Assembly (NCBI GenBank): GCA_963573385.1
Contig: CAUYLG010033227.1
Coordinates: 28,593-92,592 of the forward strand
Direction: 5' to 3'
DNA length: 64,000 bases
Source: Cacajao melanocephalus
Taxonomy: Eukaryota > Chordata > Mammalia > Primates > Pitheciidae
Positions 53,158-63,924 of the stretch are shown here, in pieces (position 1 is the first letter of the stretch; each line of letters begins with the position of its first letter). The notes under the pieces are model-generated. The model saw nothing but the letters and a program-made list of their open reading frames with translations, was not told the origin of the DNA and did no database searches. The translations under genes and the position numbers were made by a program.

Positions 53158-53310
53158 ATGAGATAGTATCCTTAGTGGAAAGAGCACAGGCTTTAGTCTA
53201 GGGTTTGTGTATCAATTCCCACATTATTAGCTATATGATTACAAAACGAGGATAATATTGCCCACTTGTCAGTTGTCATGATGATTCAATGTGATTATAT
53301 ATTCAGGGAA
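53158..53310 (+). mobile_element. MIR SINE, sense, first part
   Basis: 'gtggaaagagcacaggcttt', 'attattagctatatgattac', 'gatgattcaatgtgatt' follow MIR; a further sense piece lies at 53,457-53,525. Confidence 0.75.
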
Positions 53311-53456
53311 ACTGATATTTATTGAGCACCTACCGTGGGTCAGGTACCCTAGTATTAAATCTTCTAGGCAACTTAATGAGGTAGATATTAAAAGCAGAGC
53401 CAGGCTTTGAGCCCAGGTCTTACTTCAAATTTCGTGTTCCTTCTACATTATGTAAT
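53311..53456 (-). mobile_element. MIR-family SINE, antisense, between two sense MIR parts
   Basis: 'atttattgagcacctaccgt', 'ttaatgaggtagatatt', 'gccaggctttgagcccaggt' is antisense MIR/MIR3-like. Confidence 0.72.
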
Positions 53457-53525
53457 AAGATGCCTGTCATGGTACCTAATACAAAGCGGGCCCTAGGAAA
53501 TACTTACTGAACTGAATGAACAGCT
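53457..53525 (+). mobile_element. MIR or L2 3' end, sense
   Basis: 'gcctgtcatggtacctaata', 'gccctaggaaatacttactg' could be the missing 3' end of the MIR at 53,158 or a separate L2 end. Confidence 0.6.
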
Positions 53526-53589
53526 TGATTGTAATAAAAGTGATTAAATTGTCATACCTATTCTTTACATTTTAAGCCAAAATTATCTT

Positions 53590-53700
53590 TTATTTCTATT
53601 TTTAATTTTTTGAGAAATCTTCATATTGTTTTCCATAGGGCTGCACCATTTTGCATTTCTACCAAAGGGAAAAGGGACTCCTCCAATTTCTCCACGTCCT
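53590..53700 (-). mobile_element. L1 ORF2 fragment, antisense
   Basis: 'ttcatattgttttccatagg', 'ctgcaccattttgcatttct', 'ccaatttctccacgtccttg' is the complement of the end of L1 ORF2. Confidence 0.9.
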
Positions 53701-54334
53701 TGCCAACATGGACAGAATGTTTTTAAAAACAACTCACTTTTGTAAAGCCTATCCAAAATACTCAACTTGGGCTTTATAGAAACACAAATGTATTTTGTTT
53801 CACATTCATATTCCATAGGCTTGTGTAACACTTAATAGAAAGTACATAACAACTGCATCTAGCATATTCATGTTTAGAATAAAGACAACTGGTGATTTGT
53901 AAATTCATAATTCAGCTGATAGAAACAGAGTGGTGGAAATTCTGGAGAAGAACTAGCAGTCTAAATCATTCGTCCTGCTATATCAGTGAAAGTGTTTACA
54001 GAGAGAGCAGGAGCTGAGGGCTACTTACGTGGAAATGAGTTAGAGCCCTCCTACACCTTAAAACAAAAGGATTGAAGGAGATGACCTCTGAATTCCCTTC
54101 AATTTCACAGTAGGTTTTTGTGATGAACTAAAATCATACAACTGGATTAGAAATGTAAAGATATCATCAGGGTCCTATGTTTAATAATCACTTAAAGGTT
54201 TTGAGTTCATAGATGTCACACTTTATATACTGCCCCCTCCCCTGATTTTCTTTGAAGATATAAAGGAGTTGCTGCAGGCTTTCTTCCAATGTAAGAGGTT
54301 GCATCTATATATTTTAAAGATGATGCTTCTACAA
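53701..54334. other. Unassigned sequence
   Basis: Nothing supported. Confidence 0.4.
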
Positions 54335-54525
54335 TGTGTTATAGTAGGGTATATGGCTAGAAAAGATCCAGAGACATGGATTCGAATGCAATCTCTGCTT
54401 CTGACTGGTGAGCAAGACACACATTTCTGAAACTTTGTTTCCTTTGTATAAAATGAGTGAATTGGACAGATGATGTTTATGACTTTGTCCATTCTATAAT
54501 TCTATGATTTCTAATACCTTCTACA
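54335..54525 (+). mobile_element. MIR-family SINE, sense
   Basis: 'agagacatggattcgaatgc', 'tctgcttctgactggtgagc', 'gtttcctttgtataaaatga', 'ggacagatgatgtttatgac', 'ctataattctatgatttc' follow a MIR variant with its extended 3' part. Confidence 0.75.
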
Positions 54526-57500
54526 CTCAGAAATTTTCATGTGAAAATTGTCATTTATTTGGTAGCAGCTACTATCTGAAAAGTCCATTGCTATTTGCAA
54601 CTCTACCTTCCAGGCAGTAATCAGCCTGAAATTTTTTTACTGAAAAACAACAACTTTGTTCCTTGTAGCTACATACCAGGATGCTCTGCCACCTAATGTC
54701 ATAGTCATCTACAGTTAATTCCATATTGCTTTAGGGTCTGTTTCAATAGTAATCTAAAGCATTTCTGTGTCCTCCCTATTTGGAAATGTCACATTTCAGA
54801 ACACTATACTCCAGCTTGTTGAGTATCCTGCTGTTGTCTCTTCCTCATACCTGATCAGTTAGCAGAATTGTGTTTTGATTACTACCCCTGCAATCCTGGT
54901 GGTCTGGCTGTTTTCAAGGACTTTGTAGTTATTACTCTTTTCTTGTCACTTGATATGCAGTTTGGATGGCAGGTAACCCAGATGAAATTATTCCGAAAGG
55001 TAGATATAATGTCAGTGGTTGCCCGTGTTTTATGTACCTATAAAATACTAGAGAGCACTATTTTTTTAAGTCATTTGTTGTGGATTGAGGATTTTTTTCA
55101 CATTGGAGCTATATTTTTGGTCAATTTTTCTACATATATATCTTCACTTTCAATTTAAGTCTATTCTTAGTCAATTTCTAATTAAACCTAAAAGTTGAAT
55201 TCACAGGAAGTTTTCAGTTTCATAGTTCCAATGGAAAACTTTGGGAAAATCTTTAAAGCCATATGATCTCTGCTAGAGGTTGCTAAGGGAGTTCTGTTGT
55301 CTTTAGAGCCATTGCAATTGCATAGTAAAATGCTGACACTACAAAATGACCCACTGACTTGTGTATACTTCAAGGACACGCAAGTCCTAGGTGATTAGTA
55401 GTATGACTTTTAATGTTACCTATAACCTATTGAGTTTGAAAAAATAACTCAAGCTTCGAAAGGCATTATCTCATTGGTATAAGCTCTTGGGACCTAGTTT
55501 CATGTGAAGATACACAAAAATGTTTGCTTTAGAGGAGACACGTCAGAAAACCCAGTTTTCCTCCTTTTATAATGGAGAAAAATGGGTCAAGCAATTCAAA
55601 GCAATCAATCAACCTTAGTATATAGGTGAACTTTTTTTTTTTTACTTCTTCACTTTATAATGATCCTCTTGACCTTGCCATTTAAATTTTCATGAAATGG
55701 GGAAGTTAACCCCTAATTGGAGGTTTAGCTCTGCTCCAGGCTTTGAGGCCAATCCTATTACTTTTCAGTGGGAGGATTATGAGTTTATTTTAGAAGCTCA
55801 GAATGCTCAGAATACGCATTCCCACTCTCCCAGTAATTGCACTTCTAAGGAGTTTCTTTTTCTTTCTTTGAAGGATTTAGAGTAGCTTTCTTGGAACACT
55901 GTTAATGTCATTCTTCTAAAAGCATCCTGTCTATCAAACTTGGCTGAATGAAACCATTGCAAAACTAAATCTACACAAACACAGCAAATAAACACATAGC
56001 ATCAGCTTTAAGAGTAATTTACAGAGTTGTAAGAATAAGCAGATAAATTTATTGATTGTTACATTTACATCTGTTGCAGTCTGATTTGTTCGAAACACCA
56101 TAAATTTGATTTTATAGTGCATTTTCATTTTTCTGAGTAAATTATGTCCTAGAAATCTGTCTTGGACAGTCTAGCAGGTGAATTCATACTGATGATCATC
56201 TCCAACAGTGTTTTCTAGAAAAGAATTTTAATGTTTACAAAAGAATCCCTAGAAAAGGATTTTAATGTTTACAAAAGAACGTTTTAATAAAGCTTTGCTG
56301 ATATTCACATGTATAGGCATTTTAACTTGGTTGAAATTGCTGTCTTCCCAAAGATGGTTCTGTTTTAACATTGTACATGAAAGAGGAAATCCTAGCCTAA
56401 TAATTTGAAATTATGTTTTTTATAACAGAATTCATTTGCTTTTATTTTTACATCATAATCAGTCTCTCTTTGATCTTTACACAGTATCTTTTATCTGTTG
56501 TGTTAACAATCATGCTACTGAATATTAGATATTATTGCATGATATATCAAGGAAGTTTAACTTGAGCAATTACTGATTTCATCCAGAATTCAAGCCTCTG
56601 TTTGTCAAGAAGTTAATATTTTTAAAGATACACTGACTTTATAATCTATACTTATTTTCTTATCAATTACATTTTTATAGTCTCCTGCTTAGCTGGCATT
56701 TGGTGCTTAACATTACCCTTTAGCTCTGCAGGGTCCTTTTACACACTATTATTGTAAAGAAAAATCAAAAATCAAAGTGAATTCTTAGTATTATACTTGA
56801 AGCAAAAGAAGCGCAATTGCTGAAACAGCAGCCAAGCATTGTGCTATAGAACTAACTCACAGCTTGGTGCCCAATCCCTGCTGAGAAGGAAATGTAGGGG
56901 AACTGGCAGAGTTTTACTACATCTGCTCCCTGCTGCTAATGAGCTTTAACCTGTTTCATTCTTACTATGCTTACTGTTTAGATATTTTGCTTGCAGAATT
57001 AATTTTTTAGCTGGGAGAACACATGAAAGAGGATATGATTTGTAAAGTAGGGCTGTTTAAAAATTAAAAGGTATCAGCAAGGGAGATTAAAGGCTATAAT
57101 GAGTGATATGGTTACTTAATATCAATTCAAGGGCAGAAGCTCAGGTGGTAAAACTAGAGTTCCCAGTTTCAGTTCTTTCTGTAATGTGGGCTACAGCTTC
57201 AGGAGTTGTAGTCTTTGTTTTGCATTGTGCCATCTACACCAATATGCTTTATATTTATCAAAGAAAGGAAGTAGTATTTTTTGCTTTGAAAGCTTCATTG
57301 ATCCTCTGAATAGTGCCAAAGTTTTAGTGATATGCAGCTTCTAAAAACAATCATGTTTCAGTAATGTTATATCATTATAGGCAAGAAATAATGAGCTTCC
57401 TATACCCAATTTCTTATAACCTATACCTGACCACCTACACAAAAACAAAACTCAGAGTAAATGAGGTTATTTATTATCTGAGATCATTCACAATTAAATA

Positions 57501-58957
57501 ATATCATTTGTGTAGCTATAGAATTTTGCTGTTTAACAATTTTCATACATTCCTTTGTTCCTCACTTCAACTTTCTAAAATAATCAGATAAGTATTGTTC
57601 ATTTTATGATGAAAATTTACAAACGAATGTTATTTATCATAACTGGATGAAAATTGTCAGTGGGTAAGTATGAATCATGAACATGCTATTATTGAGGGGA
57701 AGTAGGAATATCATGTTTAGATTTCCAAAATAATCCTCACCATTATCATCATCACCCTTGTCAATAATAAGCTCACAAACTTATCCCAGTTCTTCAGTAG
57801 AAACTAAATGTATTAAATTTTTAGCCAGAATTGCATATTTCTTTTGGTAATAATATAGTCTGAAACACCCTGCAAGGAAAGCAGTTTACTCTAGTATAGC
57901 ATTTCTCAGGCTTTTTGGACTTAAAAGTAAAAAAAAAGAAAATTCTTAGAGATGTTTAGCTTTGGTCAGCATTATTTCCTTATAATGTTATTATATTTGT
58001 ACATGTAAAACTATAAAACTAGCTATGAATTCCTTTATCTGTAGCTTTTATACAACTATACAATCAAGACAAATATAAAGACTAAATAAAAACAAACCTA
58101 CAAAACCATTACAACTGTAATTAAAAATATTACTTTATTGTGACTCATGCTATAATTATTTTTAGTCACAAATATATACATCTTTATTTAGAAAGATAAT
58201 CACTTTAAGAATCTTCTTTACAACATTGATAAAGAAATATCATTAAACAAAGATATACATTTACTTCTACACACTGCTAATGAGCTTCTGATAATTAATA
58301 CTTACAAAAATAGGCCTCATGATACTTCTCCTTACCAAGTGAGTGCTGACTCCTTTAGTGTGACTTCTTTTCTGGTTGGTATAGCTAAACTACAAAATGT
58401 CACAATATGACTCATTTCTTCCACTATTTCTATGTGAACCACTGTAAAACCTTTTGCTCAGCATGTCATGGTAACATTTGGCCTGTATTTGGGACGAGAG
58501 CATTGTCTATGTATTAAGTAAACCTAAGCTCTATTTCTGATCATGTAAGACAAAGTAGTAAATTACTCACTTTAATATTATTTCATGATGTCAGTCATAA
58601 TCTCAATTTATTAAATAAGTCAAGGAACTAAGGTCATATTCTATTAAACTATTAAAAGATAATGGTGAATTTTTACTAAAAAGCAGAGTTTTGTTTTTAT
58701 AACTGAAGAGAATCTGAGGGCAAGAATAGTGAACACAGGGAGAATTAATGCAATATTTAGTGTCTGCATTTACATATGTTGGCACCAAATGAATACCTTA
58801 ACTAAAATAAAATGAAAAATTTTCTGAAGCTTCCAGGGGAAAGCAAACGAGAAAGAATATTTAGGTGCTTGCTAGCACTAACACAAATATAAACACAAAT
58901 ATAAATAATGTGTCAGTACCCAAATATAAGGCGGTCATCTAGACAAATTTGTAAATA
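54526..58957. other. Unassigned, repeat-poor AT-rich sequence (about 4.4 kb)
   Basis: No gene supported; the 96-aa frame at 54,868-55,158 has no recognised family or splice context. A doubtful antisense MIR piece at 57,555-57,625. Holds a 34-bp tandem duplication (56,215-56,282). Confidence 0.4.
56215..56282. repeat. Tandem duplication, 34-bp period, two copies
   Basis: ctagaaaagaattttaatg... (56,215) and ctagaaaaggattttaatg... (56,249) differ at only two or three positions over 34 bp, so the duplication is recent. Confidence 0.95.
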
Positions 58958-59128
58958 CTACAAAATGTTATTATTATCTTAACAACCCTGAGATGGGAAT
59001 TAGTGCTATCCCCAATTTACAAATGAGAAAATTTAAAAATTAAACGACTGCCCTAAGAGCACAAAGCCAATTAGTGGTGGAGCCATATTTTAAGCCTTAG
59101 TTGTCTGGCCAGTATCAGTGCCCTTAAT
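58958..59128 (-). mobile_element. MIR SINE, antisense
   Basis: 'ctatccccaatttacaaatg', 'agagcacaaagccaattagt', 'ggtggagccatattttaagc', 'cagtgcccttaatc' is antisense MIR. Confidence 0.88.
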
Positions 59129-59350
59129 CAGTGGGAGTAGTAACTAATGTCATCACGTCTACATTCATTATTTGCTTCAATGCGTATTTTTATACTGCCT
59201 TTTTTAATGGAAAATAGATAAAAACAGAATTTTAAAAATTGCTTTCAATGCCTACTTCACTTTTACCAAAAGAAATGTATATTAAAATTATTTATTAAAA
59301 TATTGATTTTAAATGACAATATATTACATTTTTTTCAAGAAACTAAAGTA

Positions 59351-59416
59351 GGCCAGGCATGGTGTCTTATGCCTGTAATCACAGCACTTTGGGAGGCTGA
59401 GAAGGGAGGATCTCTT
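59351..59416 (+). mobile_element. Alu SINE, sense, 5' piece (split by L1)
   Basis: ggccaggcatggtgtc to 'agggaggatctctt'. It resumes at 60,150. The flank caagaaactaaagta (59,336-59,350) is repeated at 60,525-60,539. Confidence 0.95.
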
Positions 59417-60141
59417 TTTTTGTTTTATTGTACTTTAGGTTCTGGGGTACATGTGCAGATCATGCAGGATTCTTGCACAGGTACACACATGGTAATGTGG
59501 TTTGCTGCCTCCATCACCCCGTCATGTACATCTGGCACTTCTCCCCATATTCTCCCTCCCCAACCTCCCTACCCTCTGCTGTCCCTCCCCTAGTCCCCCA
59601 CAACAGACCCCAGCGTGTGATGCTCCCCTCCCTGTGTCCATGTGTTATTGTTCAACACCCTCTTGTGAGTGAGAACATGTGGTGTTTTATTTTCTGTTCT
59701 TGTGGCAGTTTGCTGAGAATGCTGGTTTCCAGATTCATCCATGTCCGTCCCTACAAAGGACATGAACTCATCATTTTTTATGGCTGCACAGTATTCCATG
59801 GTGTATATGTGCCACATTTTCCTTGTCCAGTCTATCGTTGTTGGGCATTTGGATTGGTTCTAGGTCTTTGCTATTGTAAGCGGTGCCGCTATGAACATAC
59901 ATGTGCATGTGTCTTTATAATAGAATGATTTATAATCCTTTGGGTATATACCCAGTAATGAGATTGCTAGGTCAAATATAATTTCTATTTCTAGGTCCTT
60001 GATGAAGCGCCACACTGTCTTCCACAATGGTTGAACTAATTTACACTCCCACCAACAGTGTAAAAGTGTTCCTATTCCTCCACATCCTCTCCAGCATCTG
60101 TTGTCTCCAGATTTTTTAATGATTGTCATTCTAACTGGCGT
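59417..60141 (-). mobile_element. L1 3' end, antisense, inserted in Alu
   Basis: T-rich start, then the complement of an L1P 3' UTR with its C-rich tract (59,541-59,620), then the complement of the ORF2 end. Inside, minus-strand frames at 59,590-59,817 and 59,860-60,130 keep recognisable C-terminal ORF2 protein, including the cysteine-histidine cluster (CWRGC, HCWWEC) around 60,030-60,090; a stop and frame change between them show it is dead. Target duplication of Alu sequence gatctctt at 59,409-59,416 and 60,142-60,149. The plus-strand 166-aa frame at 59,428-59,928 is only a shadow. Confidence 0.97.
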
Positions 60142-60149
60142 GATCTCTT

Positions 60150-60211
60150 GAGTCCAGGAGTTCAAGACCAGTTTGCAGCCTGGGCAGCAGGGTAAGATCT
60201 CTGTCTCTACC
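60150..60211 (+). mobile_element. Alu SINE, sense, rest of left arm
   Basis: 'gagtccaggagttcaagacc' to 'ctctgtctctac' continues the Alu broken at 59,416. Confidence 0.93.
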
Positions 60212-60220
60212 AAGAAAGAC

Positions 60221-60259
<39 letters not shown>

Positions 60260-60405
60260 AGGGAGGGAGGGAGGGAGGGAGGGAGGAAGGAAGGAGAGAG
60301 AGAGAGAAAGAAAGGAAAGAAAGAAAGAAAGAAAAAGGAAGGAAGGAAGGAAGGTAGAAAAGAAAAAAGAAAAGAAAAGAAAAGAGAAAAGAAAAGAAAG
60401 AAAAG
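60212..60405 (+). repeat. Purine microsatellite in the Alu middle linker
   Basis: About 194 bases nearly all A and G: (AG)n, (GGGA)n, (GGAA)n, (GAAA)n, (AAAAG)n. It sits where an Alu has its A-rich linker between arms. Frames of 78 and 165 aa across it are low-complexity artefacts. Confidence 0.95.
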
Positions 60406-60524
60406 TTAGTTTAAAATGGTTGCACACACCTGTAGTTCCAGCCACTTGGGAGGCTGACGTGGAAGGATCACTTGAGCCCAGGAGGTCGAGGCTGCAGTGA
60501 GCCATGATTGTATGCCAGCCTGGG
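60406..60524 (+). mobile_element. Alu SINE, sense, right arm lacking its 3' end
   Basis: 'acacacctgtagttccagcc' to 'gccagcctggg'; the last part of the arm and the A-tail are absent although the outer target duplication follows directly. Confidence 0.92.
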
Positions 60525-60764
60525 CAAGAAACCAAAGTAGGCATTTTTTGATTAATTAGGCATTTTGAAACCCACTGGGCAAATGTGTGTGTGTATTTTA
60601 AAACCAAGTTTCTTATTTCAAGGAGCAACGAAAACTGAAGGAAGGCACTGACTTTTCTTTTACCCAGTGTAAATTAGTGCAATTACTATGTGAGGATATA
60701 CTTTGTTTTTCTCTGCAATGCCATTTTTAATTAGCAAGTTGATTTATTCACTTATTCATTTGAC

Positions 60765-60930
60765 ATCAATTTATTTTTTAAAATCACTTTTTTTCAGAGT
60801 ATAGTCGTGTATATTCATAGCAGAAATTTGGAAAAATCTATTACAGTACAAAGAGGGAAATGACAATCATCTTCTTCTCTCTCTAAGCTAATGAATGTTT
60901 AATATTTTGATGCATTTTCTTTCATTAGAT
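60765..60930 (-). mobile_element. L1M 3' UTR fragment, antisense
   Basis: 'aatttggaaaaatctattac', 'gtacaaagagggaaatgaca' and following text resemble the common antisense L1M 3' part whose continuation is at 61,421. Confidence 0.55.
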
Positions 60931-61431
60931 CATAGATGGGATTGGGTCCCAGAGACAGCCTTGCTTTTTGCCCCTGAATCCAAGTTGGTTTACCCCTCCT
61001 CAAAACAAATCTATCTTTACAAGTGCAAGAGAAAAACAAAAATTTTGCTGACATTTTCAGAAGGAGGCAAAGGACACCAAAATACAATACATACTACACA
61101 GCAAAACAGTAGAAAATTTCTATTCAACTTCTGTTCTTTGCCATGCACCTACTTCCTGTTAAACACCAGCTGTTTCAACTCCCAGCATAGAGCTGGTCCT
61201 ATTTCCCATCTTCTCATCTTATTCTCACAAGTATCTCACCATTCAGTAAACAAGGGGCCCATCCTAGCATCCCCTGTCTTTAGAAGCCAGCAGGGGCTTG
61301 CAAGAAGCATATGTATTATCCTCATAACAGGTAGTATTTCCTATCTCATTGATATCTGTATGCACATTTATGTGACTATACATGTATACATGTTTTATAT
61401 ATATATATATTTAAAGACTTCTAGTCTTTGA
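60895..61431 (+). other. 178-codon open frame of unknown meaning
   Basis: The longest open frame in the window. The protein has no domain I recognise, is rich in Ser/Ile/Tyr, and ends in a low-complexity tail coded by a TA-rich run (61,381-61,412). It overlaps the L1M piece at its left end and runs through about 490 bp of unassigned DNA. No promoter, splice or Kozak support. Probably chance. Confidence 0.25.
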
Positions 61432-61805
61432 ACTGCCTTTTCTCCCACATAATGTTTTACTTTTCCTTACAATTAAATGTTCTTTAAATGAAAACACAGA
61501 TTTTTATAGTTGAACAGTATTTTGTTATGTAATATATTGTAATGTGTTTGACTCTATTTTTGGATATTTTGGTTGTTAACAATTTTTGCTATTATCTACA
61601 TTAGTTATTTTATAACTAATGTCTATAGAGATAAACATTAGTTGTAAAACTATCTCTATATGTTTATAGAGATAGTTCCTATGTAGTTCCAATTATTTTT
61701 TCTTCTGGACATCTCCAATTATTTTCTTAGAATAAATTTCTAAACTTGAATTTTGAGGGATGAATTGAATAAGCATTTGAAAATTTGATATAAATTTTCC
61801 TTCAG
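61421..61805 (-). mobile_element. L1M fragment, antisense
   Basis: 'tttggatattttggttgtta', 'acaatttttgctattatcta', 'ttattttcttagaataaatt', 'ccttcagaaaaatg' follow antisense L1M in order. Contains a cluster of inverted repeats at 61,614-61,677. Confidence 0.72.
61614..61677. repeat. Cluster of overlapping inverted repeats
   Basis: aactaatgt (61,614) pairs with acattagtt (61,635-61,643). aactatctctata (61,648-61,660) pairs exactly with tatagagatagtt (61,665-61,677) around a 4-base loop. tatagagata also occurs at 61,624, so two hairpin arrangements compete. Confidence 0.9.
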
Positions 61806-61905
61806 AAAAATGTTAGCATAACACATTTGTTAAGCACTTATTGGGTACAAGGTACTATACTAGCTGCTTAGAATACAAAAATATGTTCAACGTATTCTGT
61901 TATTC
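61806..61905 (-). mobile_element. LINE/L2 3' end, antisense
   Basis: 'ttaagcacttattgggtaca', 'aggtactatactagctgctt', 'agaatacaaaaatatg' follow antisense L2. Confidence 0.65.
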
Positions 61906-62126
61906 AAATACAGTTGAGTATTTGCTTCAGTTAAATGGTAGGCCCCTGATACCTCTAAAAGGTGTATTTGGATTTGTACTTAATGACAGAGTTGAGAAGC
62001 TGCTGGCTCTGACCATATATTTAATTTTTTATTATACATATGACACACAAAAAACCTTTCTGATTCTTGAAGCCAACAAAAAACTTCTGTATACAGTATT
62101 TGCCAGTATATCAAACTGTTAGTATA

Positions 62127-62494
62127 TGATATGGTTTGTCTATGTCCCCTCCCAAATCTCATCGTGAATTGTAGCTCCCATAATTCCCATGTGTCATGGG
62201 AGGGACCTGGTGAAAGGTAACTGAATCATGGGGGCAGGTCTTTCCCATGCTGTTCTTGTGATAGTGAATAATTCTCACAAGATCTGATGGTTTCATAAAG
62301 GAGAGTTTCCCTAAACACGCCCTCTCTTGTCTGCCACCATGTAAGATGTGACTTTGCATTCCGCCATAATTGTAAGGTGGACTGTGATAGATTCCCAGCC
62401 ATGTGAAACTGTGAGTCAATTAAACCTCTTGATGTTATAAATTATCCAGTCTCAGGTATATCTTTGTTAGCAGTGTGAGAACAGACTTAATACA
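62127..62494 (+). mobile_element. Solo LTR of MSTA/THE1 type (MaLR)
   Basis: 368 bp from tgatatggtttg to taataca, with 'aattgtagctcccataattc', 'tgaatcatgggggcaggtct', 'cacaagatctgatggtttca', 'gtcaattaaacctc' (poly(A) region). Flanks gtata/atata give a 5-bp target duplication with one change. Confidence 0.96.
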
Positions 62495-62548
62495 ATATAT
62501 AAAACCAAAAAAGATATTTTTTGAAGAATTATTTGTGCAATAAAAGTT

Positions 62549-62867
62549 TTTTGTTGTTGTTGTTGTTTGTTTTTTGTTTTTTGTTTTGAGACAGAGTCTT
62601 GCTCTGTTATGCAGACTGGAGTTCAGTGCTTCAATCTCGGCTCGCTGCAACCTCCGCCTCCCAGGTTCAAGCAATTCTCCTGCCTCAGTTTCCTGAGTAG
62701 CTGGGACTACAGGTGCCCACCACCATGCCCTGGTAATTTTTTGTATTTTTAGTAGAGACAGGGTTTCACCATGTTGGTCATGCTGGTCTTGAAATCCTGA
62801 CCTTGGGATCCACCCACTTGGCCTCCTAAAGTGCTAAGATTATAGGTGTGAGACACTGCACCTGGCC
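62549..62867 (-). mobile_element. Alu SINE, antisense
   Basis: GTT/T-rich tail, both arms in complement, end at 'cacctggcc'. Target duplication taaaagtt (62,541-62,548 and 62,868-62,875). Confidence 0.97.
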
Positions 62868-63110
62868 TAAAAGTTGTTTTAATTTAGTCTTGAAAAGGAA
62901 ATGTCTGTTTTGTTCATATAGATGTTATATAATAAAAATATCATTTTAAAACTTGTTTATACTGCAAAAAAAAATGATAAATGCACAAGGTAATTGTCCT
63001 GCTAAATACCCTGGTCTGATCTTCATACAACATATGTATGTATTGAAACATCAAATTATATCCCATAAATAGGTAGAATTACCAAGTGTCAATTTTTAAA
63101 AATTGATGAT

Positions 63111-63760
<650 letters not shown>

Positions 63761-63888
63761 TTTCTTTCTTTCTTTTTTTTTTTTTTAAAGAAAGAAAAAG
63801 AGAGAAAAGAAGAAAGAAAGAGTGAAAGAAAGAAAAATAAAGAATGTAAGAGAGAAAGCAAGAGGAAGAGAAAGAGGGAGAGAGAACG
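63761..63888. repeat. T-run switching to purine microsatellite
   Basis: (TTTC)n and a long T-run (63,761-63,786) switch to (GAAA)/(GA)-rich purine repeat. The junction forms an inverted repeat of tttctttcttt and aaagaaagaaa. Confidence 0.92.
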
Positions 63889-63924
63889 AGATTCTTGTTC
63901 TATTGCCCAGGCTAGAATGCAGTC
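63889..63924 (-). mobile_element. Very short Alu 3' remnant, antisense
   Basis: 'attcttgttctattgcccag' and 'gctagaatgcagt' are the complement of the last 35 bp or so of an Alu, explaining the adjoining tail-derived microsatellite. Confidence 0.8.

Noticed and set aside
59428..59928. 166-aa plus-strand open frame
   Set aside because: It is the antisense of the L1 3' UTR and ORF2 end; the true coding relic lies on the minus strand.
60131..60628. 165-aa minus-strand open frame
   Set aside because: Made of Alu complement plus a purine/pyrimidine microsatellite; low complexity.
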